Source: Setoptus koraiensis (taxonomy: Eukaryota; Arthropoda). Taken from it: DNA of 64,000 nucleotides. Location: positions 21,948,001 to 22,012,000 of the forward strand of contig CM106586.1 of assembly GCA_048013815.1 (NCBI GenBank), read 5' to 3'. This document shows positions 9,501 through 20,900 of this stretch, piece after piece. Under the pieces are notes generated by a model, which had not been told where the DNA came from, ran no database searches, and saw only the letters and a program-made list of their open reading frames with translations. How positions within the stretch are numbered: the first letter of the stretch is position 1; each line of letters starts with the position of its first letter. The position numbers and the translations under genes were made by a program.

Positions 9501-10748
9501 TGTGTCGACACCTTGGCATTCTTTCGGGCATGGACCAATACATGGTACGCATTCGCCTCCTTGATTTTGCTTGTTAGGTGGACAGGTTTTAACACACGCT
9601 CCATTGTCTCGAAGTAAATGATCGGGGCAGTTTTTGACACAATTAGTACCGTACGCGTATTTGGCTTCTGGATTGTTTTCCCATGAAAAAGTGGAGGGAT
9701 TGTACCTCATCATGGAGGGGCACTCTTGCCTGCAGACACCGTCGTCGTAGAAATTTTTGCATGCCAGACAATCGCTTTGTTTTGGGCCAGTGCAACCGCC
9801 CGCACAAAAAGAATGGCAACACTCGCCTGATTTTTGGCCATAACATCCACCGCGGCCACAGTGAGGACTACAATTTTTCCTGGTCATCTCTTGGCACATT
9901 TGTGGTTCGTCTGACCAGCAGCCATTGACGCACGAAGAGCATGGACAATTGTCAATTGGAACGCTGTTGTTGAAATAATAGAAAGTTCTAGCGTCTGGCC
10001 CGCTGAGTATTTCCTCCCACGCGATGCTCTTGATGTGGCACATGTTTGGACTCTCATGGATGCCCACATTGCCCACTAGAATATCACGTAGTTTTGGCAT
10101 CTCTAAATTTTTCGTCGTGCTAGATGTGACCAACAGTGCATATTTGTCGTCTGTCATGGACATGGTGCTGAAAAGTTCTCTGCCGCGTATTATTTGCAAA
10201 TTGTGCATTTTGATTTTGGGCACATTAACATAGGCTATCAGTACATAGCCGGTGACCTCTCTGATGGAATTGAGAAAGCTGAGATCTACGTCGGGCTGAA
10301 GCCATGTTATTTCTAGATTGCCGTCGACATAGGTACAATTGGTGTACCTGTCGCGAATATTTTGATAGTGGTGATCTTTGTTTTGCAACTTAGACAGTCT
10401 ATTGCTCGTTCCGATGCAGATCTTTTTCTTGAAGTTGTCCTCTTGCAGCGACGATTGTTGCTGCTGCTGCTGCAGCCTGCCGTTGCCGTGATGAGAGGGC
10501 AACTTGTGCAGAGTGGATGATTGTATTGTGGGCAAAACATGTGGCAAATAGGTCCATGTTCGATTGGGCAATTTCTTGGGCGGCTCTAAATAGGACGATG
10601 CTAAACTAGTGATGCTAATGGCGTTGCTACTCTTGTTGTTGTTGCCGTTGACAATAACAAACTTGGTTGATGATAATAACAAGTGATTAAATATAAACAA
10701 TAACAATAAATATAGCGTATAACTAATAGAGTTGTCTTTGAGTTTCAT
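6510..10748 (-). CDS. Egfr: EGF receptor tyrosine kinase, copy A (single exon)
   Basis: ErbB-family receptor at the plasma membrane, 1412 residues in one exon. Order: signal peptide (about 8-34); a Gln/Ser-rich extension; L1 domain from about 106 (KICIGTSNRL); furin-like Cys-rich; L2 domain (about 405-545); a long second Cys-rich region with extra repeats as in arthropod EGFR; transmembrane helix (about 870-892); kinase (about 938-1205) with glycine loop GEGFGG, VAIK lysine (about 965), HRDLALRN (about 1056), DFG (about 1076) and APE; a 200-residue tail with NPEY, a Shc-type PTB motif. All catalytic residues are present. The HRDLALRN loop differs by one residue from the usual HRDLAARN, and copy B shares it. 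The start is the last of four ATGs spaced 5 nt apart. AATAAA at 6337-6332 lies next to that of glycogen synthase. Animal EGFR genes usually have many introns, so intron loss is likely. Confidence 0.96.
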   Translation of the reverse strand: MKLKDNSISYTLYLLLLFIFNHLLLSSTKFVIVNGNNNKSSNAISITSLASSYLEPPKKLPNRTWTYLPHVLPTIQSSTLHKLPSHHGNGRLQQQQQQSSLQEDNFKKKICIGTSNRLSKLQNKDHHYQNIRDRYTNCTYVDGNLEITWLQPDVDLSFLNSIREVTGYVLIAYVNVPKIKMHNLQIIRGRELFSTMSMTDDKYALLVTSSTTKNLEMPKLRDILVGNVGIHESPNMCHIKSIAWEEILSGPDARTFYYFNNSVPIDNCPCSSCVNGCWSDEPQMCQEMTRKNCSPHCGRGGCYGQKSGECCHSFCAGGCTGPKQSDCLACKNFYDDGVCRQECPSMMRYNPSTFSWENNPEAKYAYGTNCVKNCPDHLLRDNGACVKTCPPNKQNQGGECVPCIGPCPKECQGVDTVHSGNIESFRNCTQIEGSITILDTSFNGYTEVYPNMTLGARYPPLHPSKLEVFNTLKSITGFLNIQANHSDFKNLSCFQNLVTIGGRQTTDMLTTLNILKTSLVSLNLRSLKHIRSGKVAIVENPDLCFASAINWTRLTQGNSDFPREVAVKLNADPIRCKNQGLVCHEQCSRDGCWGPKSDECLSCKNFKLDDGHCVRDCETNQISSYDAGNNTCQRCHEECANGCHGPTSADCKKCKNVRDGPFCVQVCPVSKYSNSSKSCEACHESCAAERGCTGPLNRLGPHGCNSCQKAIISSTDPSVTDYCIKSEDQCPTGYYLEHNNCRKCHHRCKTCTAMGIHTSVCECAKYEVFEQCEDQCPRDHYPNGKKCSQCSYSCNGCTGPTDADCLACRQFKVFHGSGPDSGSEFNCTEQCPKSKPFRVIVNVEDPYCSDKDKSISELLVSDHTVSTSQGIAMTLSLIIVSLVLFFAYKCQRVRSEEHTAKLTMRMSGFDDNDPLQPSNIEPNLAKLRIIQECELREGKKLGEGFGGIVYQGQWFENKSNFRPVAIKVLRDGAQPNMNKDFLEEAKLMASVNHPNLVKLLGLCMTSRLMLVTELMPLGCLAEFVRDEKHKECINSEYLLKWCVQIAEGMAYLEASKIVHRDLALRNVLVQQPGRVLITDFGLAKLLETNEGEYRSSGGEVPVRWLAPECLQMRIFTHKSDVWAFSVTVWELLTYGKLPYHDMKAYEVPKFVIGGGRLTQPEYASIDVFLTMTSCWMVQPEDRPSFVDLVDSFKKYSRDPLRYLVIPGDRLKRFANYPQLGDSMNSPTERRSNDLPYPLTPCVNMAFDFVKSPRKPKNCEIQNFTFSVDDINNYNKNASSYSNHNPSVPNFDTLPYQDGKRFLSDFDFYNNHEILYPRTPLTAQPTDDLNLPVDDDDYILPSVNFVDPNYMMNIISMDINGVNNPEYHMKYNNYYQQHTPIDQYSKRSTSDDLSSSEHISDSNSYTKPDETAV

Positions 10749-10763
10749 TTCATTTCATTTCAT
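10746..10763 (-). promoter_or_regulatory. Three overlapping Met-Lys-stop uORFs at EGFR copy A start
   Basis: On the minus strand ATGAA recurs so that ATGs begin at 10763, 10758, 10753 and 10748. Each of the first three reads ATG AAA TGA; only the fourth opens the receptor frame. If the mRNA includes this stretch, scanning ribosomes meet three minimal ORFs immediately before the real start, which should lower translation or make it depend on leaky scanning. The 5' end of the transcript is unknown. Confidence 0.7.
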
Positions 10764-11227
10764 GTTGTTGTTGTCGTGAGCATTGTGTGTCGGCTGGGAT
10801 TCGATTTCATCATGTGTGTACGCTGGCTGCTACTTGCTGCAACTGGATGATGCGAGCGCACTGATGTTCGGTGTATCGGCGATATTTGCACTATTTGCAG
10901 CAGCACAATTGAATCGGTTGATTTGCAGCAGCAGCAGGTTGAATTAATTGAATCGTTGAGTGATATCACTTGTGCGAATAATTAAAATGATAAATATAAT
11001 GATGATAATAACTGCAAAATGCGAAATAAAATGGGACGCTGGCGCTCACTGGTGCAATTGCGGGCTGCGAAAGTTGGTCAACACATTGTTTGATCGAACG
11101 AATCGGATCGAATGTGAATATTGAATTTAGTTAGTGAACCACGACACACACACAAACTTTGCCTGCAGTTGCAGTGCACTGGTATGCGCCGCTCGGAATG
11201 CTTCTAGCCAATTGTCTGTGCTGGCAT

Positions 11228-11255
11228 CACACACACACACACACACACACACACA
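11228..11255. repeat. CA dinucleotide microsatellite
   Basis: About 14 uninterrupted CA units upstream of EGFR copy A, followed by a degenerate CA-rich stretch to about 11280. Confidence 0.95.
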
Positions 11256-12821
11256 AAGCCCCGCACACACACGCACACAGTTCGCTGGTCCATTATAGGG
11301 TGCAAATAACACCCTGCCTGGGGGATGCGCTGTGGCCGATCGGCAGCGCGCGCGCAACGCACATTCTCTGCCGCCAGTTGCGTGTGCGCCGCCTCTGCCA
11401 GGCCACGCACATGCTGCGCGCGAGCCGAGCCCACAAGTGCCGCCCGGCACACACAATGCGGCGCCTGTTCGGTGCGGCCACAATCTGTGCAATGGCGGCG
11501 CGCAAGTGCACCGGTGTCTGTGCAGGCGCACTGGCGGCCGCAGCGACAAGTAGCAGGCAACAAGTAGCAGCGACTGTGTTAGGCTGGCCGGGGGACGCGC
11601 CGACGCCGAGCGGCGCAGGCACAGCGAGCGCCAGCGACTGGCAGCGAGTCGCTGCCAGCGAGAGAGACTCTGGCAGAGCGAGAGAGTTTTGCCTCTGGTC
11701 AAACACAAGCCACTGGCCGAAGCGAATGACCAATGGCCATAAAATGATGCTGCGCGGTGTGTGCACTTGCCTCGATGGCACTGCATGCGCTCTTTATGAC
11801 CGTGCACTGCGGCCAATATCGCAGCAGCAGCGGCAACAACAACAGCGCCAGTGTCAGCTATGTTTGCCTTCATCAATTTGCCTGTTTGCTCAATCATGGT
11901 TGCCCTGCGACCAGCGCACACACACACGCACACACGCACAGGCACGGGAGAGGGCACAAAACAGAACCTTGAAACAAGTTGCTCTGGTGCCGATGTCTTT
12001 GCCCGTGTGTCCAGCGCTCGCTTCATCCCCTTCGTTCGGCGGTGTGCGCCGCCGAGAGAATCTCTTGCACCGGCCAACAAACGACCGCTGTGATTTCAAC
12101 TTGCGAGCTCCAACTCGCCACTGCCACTCACACTGCGAGCCTGCACAGTTTGCGCCCAGTTTCTTGTGCTCGTTGTGCCAGCAGCCACTGCTCAAAACTG
12201 CAACTTGTAACTGCAGTCCGGCGCTTGTTGTTGTGGCCAGTTGGCTCTGTGGCAACTTTCTTCTTTCCAGCTATTTGCACCGCTGCTTCTTCCAAAATCT
12301 ACCTGACACACACAGCCGATCGCTGGCGCTCTCAGCAATGGTGCTCTCAGCTATGGTGTGCCGAGCCGGTGCAATTTGCGTGGCTGCTCTTGGAGCTAGC
12401 AGAAATTCTTAGTCAGAACACTTAGAAATGAAAAGTTCGCCCGCGAATCATGCGCGAATTATGCGCGAGCAAAGTCGATGGGCGAAGCTTAGTTTGTGCG
12501 TCGGCCGTTGCGGGCTGCTCAACAGCACAAAGCTCTCAGAGTGCGCGCTGCAATGGATTATCGCAGGCAAGAGCAACAGCAACAGCAAAAGCAAAACTTT
12601 CCACTTTCTGCTGTTTTTGCCAACTAACATTTATTTTTTATTTTTATATAATAATAATTGTTGATTTCTATCGCCTATTACTTATCCTCATGGACGATCT
12701 GCGCGCACTCACACTGTGTGAGTCACACACACATGCAACACTGCCGATCGGCAATTTTTGATTAGCGCATTCGAATTAATGATGACGCCCTAGCGAGGCC
12801 TACATCGGCTCCTTCCACCAG

Positions 12822-12880
12822 CAACAGCAACAACAACAGCAGCAACAACAGCAGCAACAACGGCAACAACAACAGCAACA
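12822..12880. repeat. CAA/CAG trinucleotide repeat
   Basis: Mixed CAA and CAG units over about 60 nt in non-coding sequence. It would read as polyglutamine in one frame, but no surrounding coding sequence supports that. Confidence 0.85.
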
Positions 12881-14552
12881 AATATCTGCAACGTGCTCAC
12901 ATCCATCAATTGTGTTAGTCAGCACTTATATTCTAATGGCGGTACTTTATTCGATTCGAGCACCTATGCGCAACAAGTGACAACAATGACAAAGCCAATC
13001 GGTGCAGGTGAATCTTCACACGTACTATACGTGATGTGTGTGTGTGTGAGCGAAAGTTCACCAGGGGCGCTGGTGAGCCACCAGTGGCGACCAACTGCAA
13101 AGCACCAATGAGCATTCGCACTTGTGCTCTGTTTGTGCCAGCATGACAGCCCTGGCGGACTTTTCGGCATTCAACTATGGGTCATGGGGGTTCGAACCAT
13201 GGGTGAGTCGTCTTGAAATTTCCGACGACAATTAACACTCCCTTGTGAGGCCACCATTGTCTTGAACTATTCGGCAATGTGATTGGCGTGCCATTACAGA
13301 CAAAACACAACACAAAGTAATGTGAGCTTTATGGCAAAACAATTATGAATATTATTATTGGCTTGCTGTAGACGCCGCCGATGGCCAATTAGCGAGAACT
13401 AATTAATTTTGCAATTTTCTATCAGCGACCCAAGTTTCAACCAAGGTTTCCATCCAAACTTATTCATGTACTTGTATGTGTTGTGTTGTTGTTGGCAAAT
13501 GGCGAATGGCAGCTTCGCGCGAAATATGCTCACGGCAACCTGGGTGCAATTGCTATTGTCACCAATTAGCGAGAATTAGCGTGAACAAAACAACTCTGGC
13601 CCAACTTGAGCAGTTGCCCCACAACTTGTGAGTCATAAGCAACCGATTGCTAAAACAGACAGCGCCGTTTGTGTTGCTTCCTTCCGCCAACAACTTTGCC
13701 AGCTCGGCCATAAACTCGGCCCGGCCGTCGAAATTGACTAGTAATCAGCGGCAGCAGCAGCAGCACAGTCTATCAGCGATTTCTAACTAAGCATAAACTA
13801 TTAATGTAGTTATTGGACACCGCCAATATATCATGCGAGCGGCCTATCGCTCGATTGGCTCGGCTGAATGTTATTAATTAATGTTGCATGTTGTCGCCTC
13901 CAACTAAACTGTCTCTTGTGCTGCCAGTCGCATCGATTTGCCGTTCTATCTGTTTTGGCGATCTGTCTTTTGAAATTCGAGCGACAACCTATTATACAAT
14001 GTTATTTGTTAATAGCCGCACTGGCCGCCTAGTCGCAATGGCCGAATGTTGCCAAATGTGGCCAAACTGCCTACCGGGTCGGAATTCGTGTGCCCGGCAA
14101 TCGTTAGATGGATCGATTTTTGTACACGGCCGAGGATGAGCCGGCCAGCGCGGTGATACCAGATCGCAGACAGGCACTGGTAATTAAGATAAGCCCAAAG
14201 CAAATAGGCACACACACGTATCAATTATGTGGCCGGTCTCGGCCGCGCTCAACAGGACCCGACAGAGCATGAATAGCAGTGTCATGTCGAGACTGGCCCG
14301 ATGAATCAAATCTAATCGAATTCTCCATACATGTCATACGAGCGGACGTGCACGCAGCTCCGGCTGGCCAACAACTCTGGCCAGGCCCGTCTCGCAAGAC
14401 GCCCGCTGTTGTCCGGTAGCCGCATTCGACAAGGTCTCGGCACGGTGAATGGAGCACTGGACAAGTGGAGCATTGGCGAAAATAACATAATATAATCACA
14501 ACAAATATTGCAGCATGTTGCTGACGGCTGCCAGTTGCGCGACTCGAAATCG

Positions 14553-14610
14553 CAGTGATACAACCCGAGTTGCAGTGATACAATCCGAGTTGCAGTGATA
14601 CAATCCGGAG
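14553..14610. repeat. 20-bp tandem repeat, about 2.9 copies
   Basis: Unit CAGTGATACAATCCGAGTTG. The first copy differs at one base and the third is truncated and then diverges. Non-coding. Confidence 0.9.
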
Positions 14611-15193
14611 TGGCCTGCCGAGGTTGGCCCGACCAAACTGATTATTACTTTTGGAATCTCTCGCTCGCTCTGGCTCGGGCCTGAGCCGCTGGCTCGGCAC
14701 GGGCGCGCTCGCCGTTGCTTGGCATGGCGATTTCATTAAATCCGCCCGTCGCCGGCCAGTCGAGGGCGAGGGCGAATTCGTCGGGCCGGGACTTTGGCAT
14801 CTGTGCATCTATCTGTCCGTCCGACAGCGGGTGCGCTGAGAGACGGCCGATGCACTTTGCTGATTGCTCGGACACGATCGCATCTTGTCATTGTTGCGCC
14901 TGTTGCGCCTGTTGCACTTGTTGCACTTTGTTGCCCGTGATCCGCTGCAACCGACAAACAAACCGACAAACAAAATCGGACCACAAATTCGAGACTGTGA
15001 CAGCAGCAACAGCGCACACTGCAACTGCTCGCCAACTGCGGCCTGTCCGCGTCCCGAGCTGGGCCGCAGCGGGCAGGTTGGCTTCTCTGGCTCTGGTTGC
15101 GTCGTTGCCAGCGACACCAACCTGTTGCTTGCTCGTTTGTGGCCGTCGGCCAGCCAACGGGCGCACCGATCGCCGGCAGCCAGCGGCCAACTA

Positions 15194-15238
15194 GACGGCG
15201 GCCAACCAGACGGCGGCCAACCAGACGGCGGCCAGCTC
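15194..15238. repeat. 15-bp tandem repeat, three copies
   Basis: Unit GACGGCGGCCAACCA, with the third copy diverging at its end. A unit divisible by three and free of stops keeps frames open here and explains some spurious ORFs. Confidence 0.9.
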
Positions 15239-15670
15239 CACAAGTGTTGCCGCTGCGTGCCACGGAACGAGCACCCAGCCGCACCGGCTAATGAGGTTCG
15301 GTGAGCTGACGGTGCCGGGCGGCACGGTAGCACCGAAACAGACTGCAAAAATTCAAAAGATTTTCAGTCAGCTCGCAGCTCGCTGTTCGGCATATCGAGT
15401 CGCAGTGATTATGTATCTACAGCGGTGATTGCGATTTCATTTTCACAGCTCATGCGAGCTGCCGAAGTGCTGCCATGTGAGGCCTGCGCTCCGTTGTCGA
15501 GCATTCTGGCCGCGAGAGTTTGGCGCGTATGGCCGGCACAGCCAGAGCCTGGGCCGGAGTCAGAGAACTCCTCTGATGGTTGTGCGAAGCCATTGTGTTC
15601 GTCCATGGAGCTCGTGCTCGGATTGCGCCGACTGTGCGTGTGCTCCGAGTTGCAAGTGGCCAGTTCGACG

Positions 15671-15730
15671 CTTCGACGTTCGCAGCTTCGACGTTCGCAG
15701 CTTCGACGCTCGAAGCTTCGACGCTCGGCG
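15671..15730. repeat. 15-bp tandem repeat, four copies
   Basis: Unit CTTCGACGTTCGCAG, four copies with a few substitutions. The unit length is a multiple of three, so it keeps reading frames open. Confidence 0.9.
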
Positions 15731-16164
15731 CTCGCAACAGGCACTACAACACTGCCTGCTCAAGTGCAACAGGCAGCGGCCAACAGAGGCTACCGACGCA
15801 ACCGAACAAATTGATTCGAGGCCAACAGCTGCATCACGACCTGGTGCCTCCCCCGAGCGCTGGCGGCCTTACTCCTGTTACACCCCTAACAACTGAACCT
15901 GGCGGCCAGGTCCTGTTTCTATGGCCCGTCCGCAGCAACGCCGCAACCGGCCGCTGCTGGCCGCTGCTGGCGTGTCTGTCCGGCGTTCATATCTCTCTCT
16001 TTAGCTTTTGGTTGCATCATATCTCTAATAAATTGCGGCCGCTGCTGCTGGCGTGTGTTTGCTGGCTCGACATGACCATCAGACTGAACAATAAAAATGG
16101 CAAATAAATGGCACGTTGCTGTCTCGAGCGCCGCTTGTCCGGCTACCGGGCAGCGGACTGGCTC

Positions 16165-16230
16165 ATACTTGTACTTGTACTTATACTCGTACTTATACTT
16201 GTATTTATTCTCATATTTATACTTGCACCA
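16165..16230. repeat. Degenerate hexanucleotide repeat (ACTTGT-like)
   Basis: About ten units related to ACTTGT/ACTTAT. Reads as alternating Lys-Tyr/Glu-Tyr on the minus strand, but no gene context supports translation. Confidence 0.85.
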
Positions 16231-17868
16231 ATGCAAACACAGCCAACTCTGTGTTAATTTGACGCTCGCCACAATCGATCGGGCGAGCAAGACACACAAA
16301 CAAATAATGGCCGCGAGTGAGTTAATTAAACAACGGCAGCCGCAACACAGTTATCGCACAGGACAATGAGGCCATAATTCTTGTTGTTGCCGCTGTTGCT
16401 GCTGCTGTTGTTGTTGTTGTTGTTGTTCAACAGCGGCTGCTGGAATGGCGCTCGCGAGATGATTGGTCGCCGAGCCGAGGCGAGCCGGCCCGGCCGGCTC
16501 ATCCCGTCAGCCTAATGTGTTTTATGTGTGATGTCATATTGTGCTGCAGTGGTTGCCGCAGCAACAAGTTGATCAAAACAGGCAATTAATTACTGATAAT
16601 TAGAGCCTTATGTCCTTGCATGCGCGGTGCGGCCGGGCCAGACGCCGGCTATTATTGTTATCGTCTTCATCCGACGCTCGCTCTGTTGTCTCAGGTTAAC
16701 TTGCGCAGAGCGGGCTCCACAGAGCGACTTGCAGAGAGCCACTTGTAGAGATAGAGACGCCGTTGTCGGGCACCGCCAATTGGCCGCCAATCGGCGGTGC
16801 CCGATCCCGAGCAAAGTGGAAGCGCCACTAACTCGGGACAACATGGAACGCACGGCGCATCGGTGGTAAAACTAAACAAGACAATTAGTTTTAATGGTGT
16901 GCAATTTCAAAGCACACACAAATATACTTATGCTGTATATACGCTCTTATCCTGGATGCATATTCTTATCCTGCGAACGTATTCTCATAGCAAGAGAGAG
17001 CGAGAGCAAACAAGGAACGCTGCTCACGTCGAATTCCACTGGCCAAGACAAACACAAACATAAAGAACGCGCTCTTTTTGTTTCGTCGTCGGTGTGCGCG
17101 TGCTGCACGTACCTTCGCTCATTTGTTGCAGGTCTTGAACGGGCTCAACTATCCATCTCAGCTCAACTTTGTGGCCAACGCAAAAAAAAAGATAAAGGAA
17201 TCGCACAAGAATCATCATGAGCCGCGCCGCAAGCAGAGCAGCTCAGTTCGGCCAAATCCAGTGGACCAGTTCAGTTGGGATCATATCGCAGAGAATTCGT
17301 TTGCCACTCGCTGCCCGAACTGACGCTTCTTTGTGGCCAGTTCGTTCTCGCTGTGTGCTGCTGCTGCTTATCGTGCTCCTTAATCTCTGTAATCTCTGGC
17401 TCGGCCTCAACCACCAGCGGCCAATAATCACTATCTTAATCTGGATCTGTTTAGAATTCTCTGTTGGCGTTGTCAGTGTTGCCCGTGTTGCTGGCGTTGC
17501 CGGTGTTGTGGACGCTGGCGTTGTTGTTGCGGCGAGAAGCGCCGATAGGAGCCAGCTTATGGATGGCATAGCATACTGAGCCGAGAGCAGGCCCGTTTGA
17601 GCCGGTTCAACCGCGGCCGTCGATACCACGCTCGTCTCGTCTGCTGGTCGCTGATCTGATTTTATCTGCAGGAATATCCCGATGCATTCCACTGGCCACT
17701 GGCCACTGGCGAACGGCCACAAATCGACGGCCGGCGCTGCCATTGGTGCGCCAGTGCCAGCGCTGGACATGAAATGAATAAAAACATTTGGCTATAATTA
17801 AATTGATTGGTTTGTTGTTTGGGGATGTCGTCACTCTAGTTGCGCTGCTCGTTTATCGTCGCTGGCCG

Positions 17869-17929
17869 TCTTGTTGTTGCCGTTGTTGCCGTTGTTGCTG
17901 TTGTTGCTGCTGCTGTTGGTGCTGTTGCT

Positions 17930-17960
<31 letters not shown>
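17869..17960. repeat. Imperfect GTT/GCT/GTC/GGC trinucleotide tract
   Basis: Runs of TTG, CTG, GTC and GGC triplets over about 90 nt in GC-rich intergenic sequence. Confidence 0.85.
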
Positions 17961-17962
<2 letters not shown>

Positions 17963-20900
17963 CCGAACAACCTCTGCCCTCGACAACATCGAGCCTTTTA
18001 TTATCATCGTTACCAGTCGACTTAAATCCCCAAAAAAGCACACAACAAATCTCATCGCAGCGGCCGCATACCGCGGCCCGGTCGCCAACCTTGCGCCTGT
18101 TGCAACAAACACCGAGCTGGCCAGCGCTTGGTGCAGTGCAGTTCGGCCTGTGTCCGGCGGCCAGTTTCGACCCGCGAGCAACATGATTTTATCGTTTGCG
18201 CTGCCCAATCCATCTTCGTCGCGCTAATGCCGGCCGACCAATGCACGACCCGAGACGAGAGCCGACTGACAACAAGTGAATGTCGGCCAATCGCCGCCGC
18301 TCATTGGCAGCTTCGCCGGCCTCGTTGCCGCTTTCAGCGGCCAATGGCAAGTGCTCAAGTGGTCACATTAGTCAACTGTGCCCTATTTGCTGGATTCGCT
18401 GCGGAAAGCCGATTTGGGCCGATTTGAAAATATCCAAGTCGCTTTGCGTCGGGGCGACCCACTCACAGTCTGCATGTTCGATACACACTGAAATGTCTCA
18501 GCATGTGAATTAGCATGTTTTATCCCAATCGGGCCCTCAGAGAAATTCCGACGGAAGTGCATAAAGGGTCCGAGGAGAGTAGAGAGCAGGAAATAGAACT
18601 GGCGACGAATTGGGAATTTCGGAATAGGTGACGGCACTGCGCTGACTATGACAGCGGCGGCGGCGGCAGCAGCAGCAGCAGCATTGGTCAAGTCGACGGC
18701 AGACTGGCAATCGTTGATGGCCAGGCAAGTGGCGTGGGCGGCCAACCAGCGACCGGCCGGTCACTTGTCAGGCGCTCGTAGCGTGGGTGTCACTTGATTG
18801 AATTCAGCTTTGATTCGATCCAGATCAGCATCCGCTGATAATCGGACAGCATCTATAGGCGTTGCAGCGCATTGCGACTGTGACTTGGCGACAATTGCTA
18901 TTTCTATCACTTAACTGGCTGCTGGGCACTCATTCTCTGATCGTGCCTCGAATATCAGCAGACGAACGACAAGCAATTAATGGCCGCCAAGACGGCTAAT
19001 CGAGCGACGATCTTGGGCGACAATCAGGTCGGCACAAGTTGACAATTACCGAGAGCGTGAGAGGCATGGGCAAACTGGCTTGCGATCAGCTGGCCAGTTT
19101 GAGAGAGAGAGAGAGAGAGTTGTCGCAATCTGCGACTGACAGCACCACCACTGTTACCTGCTCCGTACCACCTGTTCGGCAATTGCAACATTAGTGCTAC
19201 CTTTCAAATACAAACCATGTATGCAGATATGAAAATTTGTCTGTGGGACAGGCGAGTGAGAGTGTGTCTACTAATTATTTTGATAATCATTAGTGTTATT
19301 CAAATCTTGATTAATAATGCACGCTGATGATAATCGCTCCAACAGCCAGAGTACAAACACAACAAATAAACACACAGACAAGACAAATAGTTCAAGCTAA
19401 CTGTTTGGGTCTTTGTGATAGGACTGCAAACACACACACATTTGGAAACAAGTTGCAGATTAAAAATGTTGGTCTTTGTGTTTGCCATAAGCTGATAAAA
19501 AGTTGCCGTTCGAGAGAAATCCCAAGCTGGCAACCTGTGCAAGCTCAATTATCCGCAATAGGCCAGTCCGGTTGCAACGCCTGGCTTCAAGACGCTCCCA
19601 CTGATTAGATAAATTGAGTTGCGCAACTGGCCTGGGTTTGCTGTTTGGGTTGGTGCGGCCGATGGAGCGACGGTAAATCACCCGGCCGAGCGAGCCGTGC
19701 TCTCGTTTGGGCCATTTGTCTTTATTATCTAGTTTTATTACAATCTGCTCCATCAGTGGTGCTGTAAACGGTGTGTTTCCATTGATACATCAGTTATGTT
19801 ATTAGCTGGCAGGCAAAGTTGCAATCCATGGCAAGCTCGAGACTCGAGTCTACGAGTTGCAGGCTCCGTTCAAAAGCTCAACAATAGCTAACAACAGTAT
19901 GTGTGTGATCAACGATTGCAAACGCTGGCGCTCGCTGGCAAATTTGTCACCAGACCAAACGCTGGTGTCAAATATGCATGGCCTGATACCACATTATATC
20001 ACTCGGCTTATGTAATTGGGCGCGAAACGAGCCGTCACTTTCTCATGATGATTTGCATCTGACACTGCTCCATTTCACACTGTGTGCTGGTGACTTTTGC
20101 AGTTGTTGCCAATACAAGTTCACACATGCTAATATAAGTGATTAGCCTCTAGTGCGGCCTCTAGTCGCTAAGTCCGAGAGGCCGGCTAGTCTATTGAGTC
20201 TGGTGGTCAGTTTGGCCACTTGGTGCCATAATAAAGAGATGTGAATAAAGAGATGCGAATAATAATCGGATGAGATGCAAGCGAATTATGCATATCGCCT
20301 AGATATGGAGTTGGCATGTATTGACTTGTCAGCCGTGTGTCAGGATTCACCCATTTCATTTTGGTGGCGGCCAGAATTGAGCGACTTGATTTCAGTGGTC
20401 AGCTACCACTGAAATGAAGCCGACGAGCGGTGAGGCTTGCTTGCTGGTCATCCCACGATCGCTCAGTCTGTGCTGATAATATACACATACAACATGTATA
20501 ATCATTATTATTATTATTATTATCACTACTGCTGGCCGGCGTATGAACGACTCACTGACTGACTGACGTCGTCGTCGTCGCTGTTGTTGCTGTTGTTATT
20601 ATATTGAAATTTGCAGATACACGATTGCCTCATAATCATAACTTGTGTGTCTGTATGTACAAGTGTAAGTGTTTGCCAGTCATGAGAACATTGAGTAACA
20701 GTTCGAGCGCAGTGAGAGCGGCAGTCGCAAGAGGACTAAGACGAGCAACAAGAACAGAGCGAAGAACAGAGCGAAGAACGAAAGAACGAAGTGCTTCTTT
20801 TATCGCCTTCTTCGGCAGCTAATCATCCTCTAATTCACCTTTGCTGGCACTGCTTCGATATTCACACACACACACACACACACTCGCATACTGGCAGCGA

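Noticed and set aside
11127-12425. Long overlapping open frames on both strands (up to about 417 codons)
   Set aside because: They overlap in four or more frames in GC-rich sequence, encode low-complexity His/Thr/Cys/Ala strings over CA repeats, and show no domain, so they look like chance ORFs.
13183-13203. T-arm-like GGTTCGAACC sequence
   Set aside because: Only a palindromic T-arm look-alike: no A box, acceptor stem or anticodon arm at the right distance.
14221-18246. Many 100-195 codon frames in the EGFR intergenic region
   Set aside because: Kept open by high GC and by 15-bp tandem repeats divisible by three; no recognisable motif and no splice-consistent structure.
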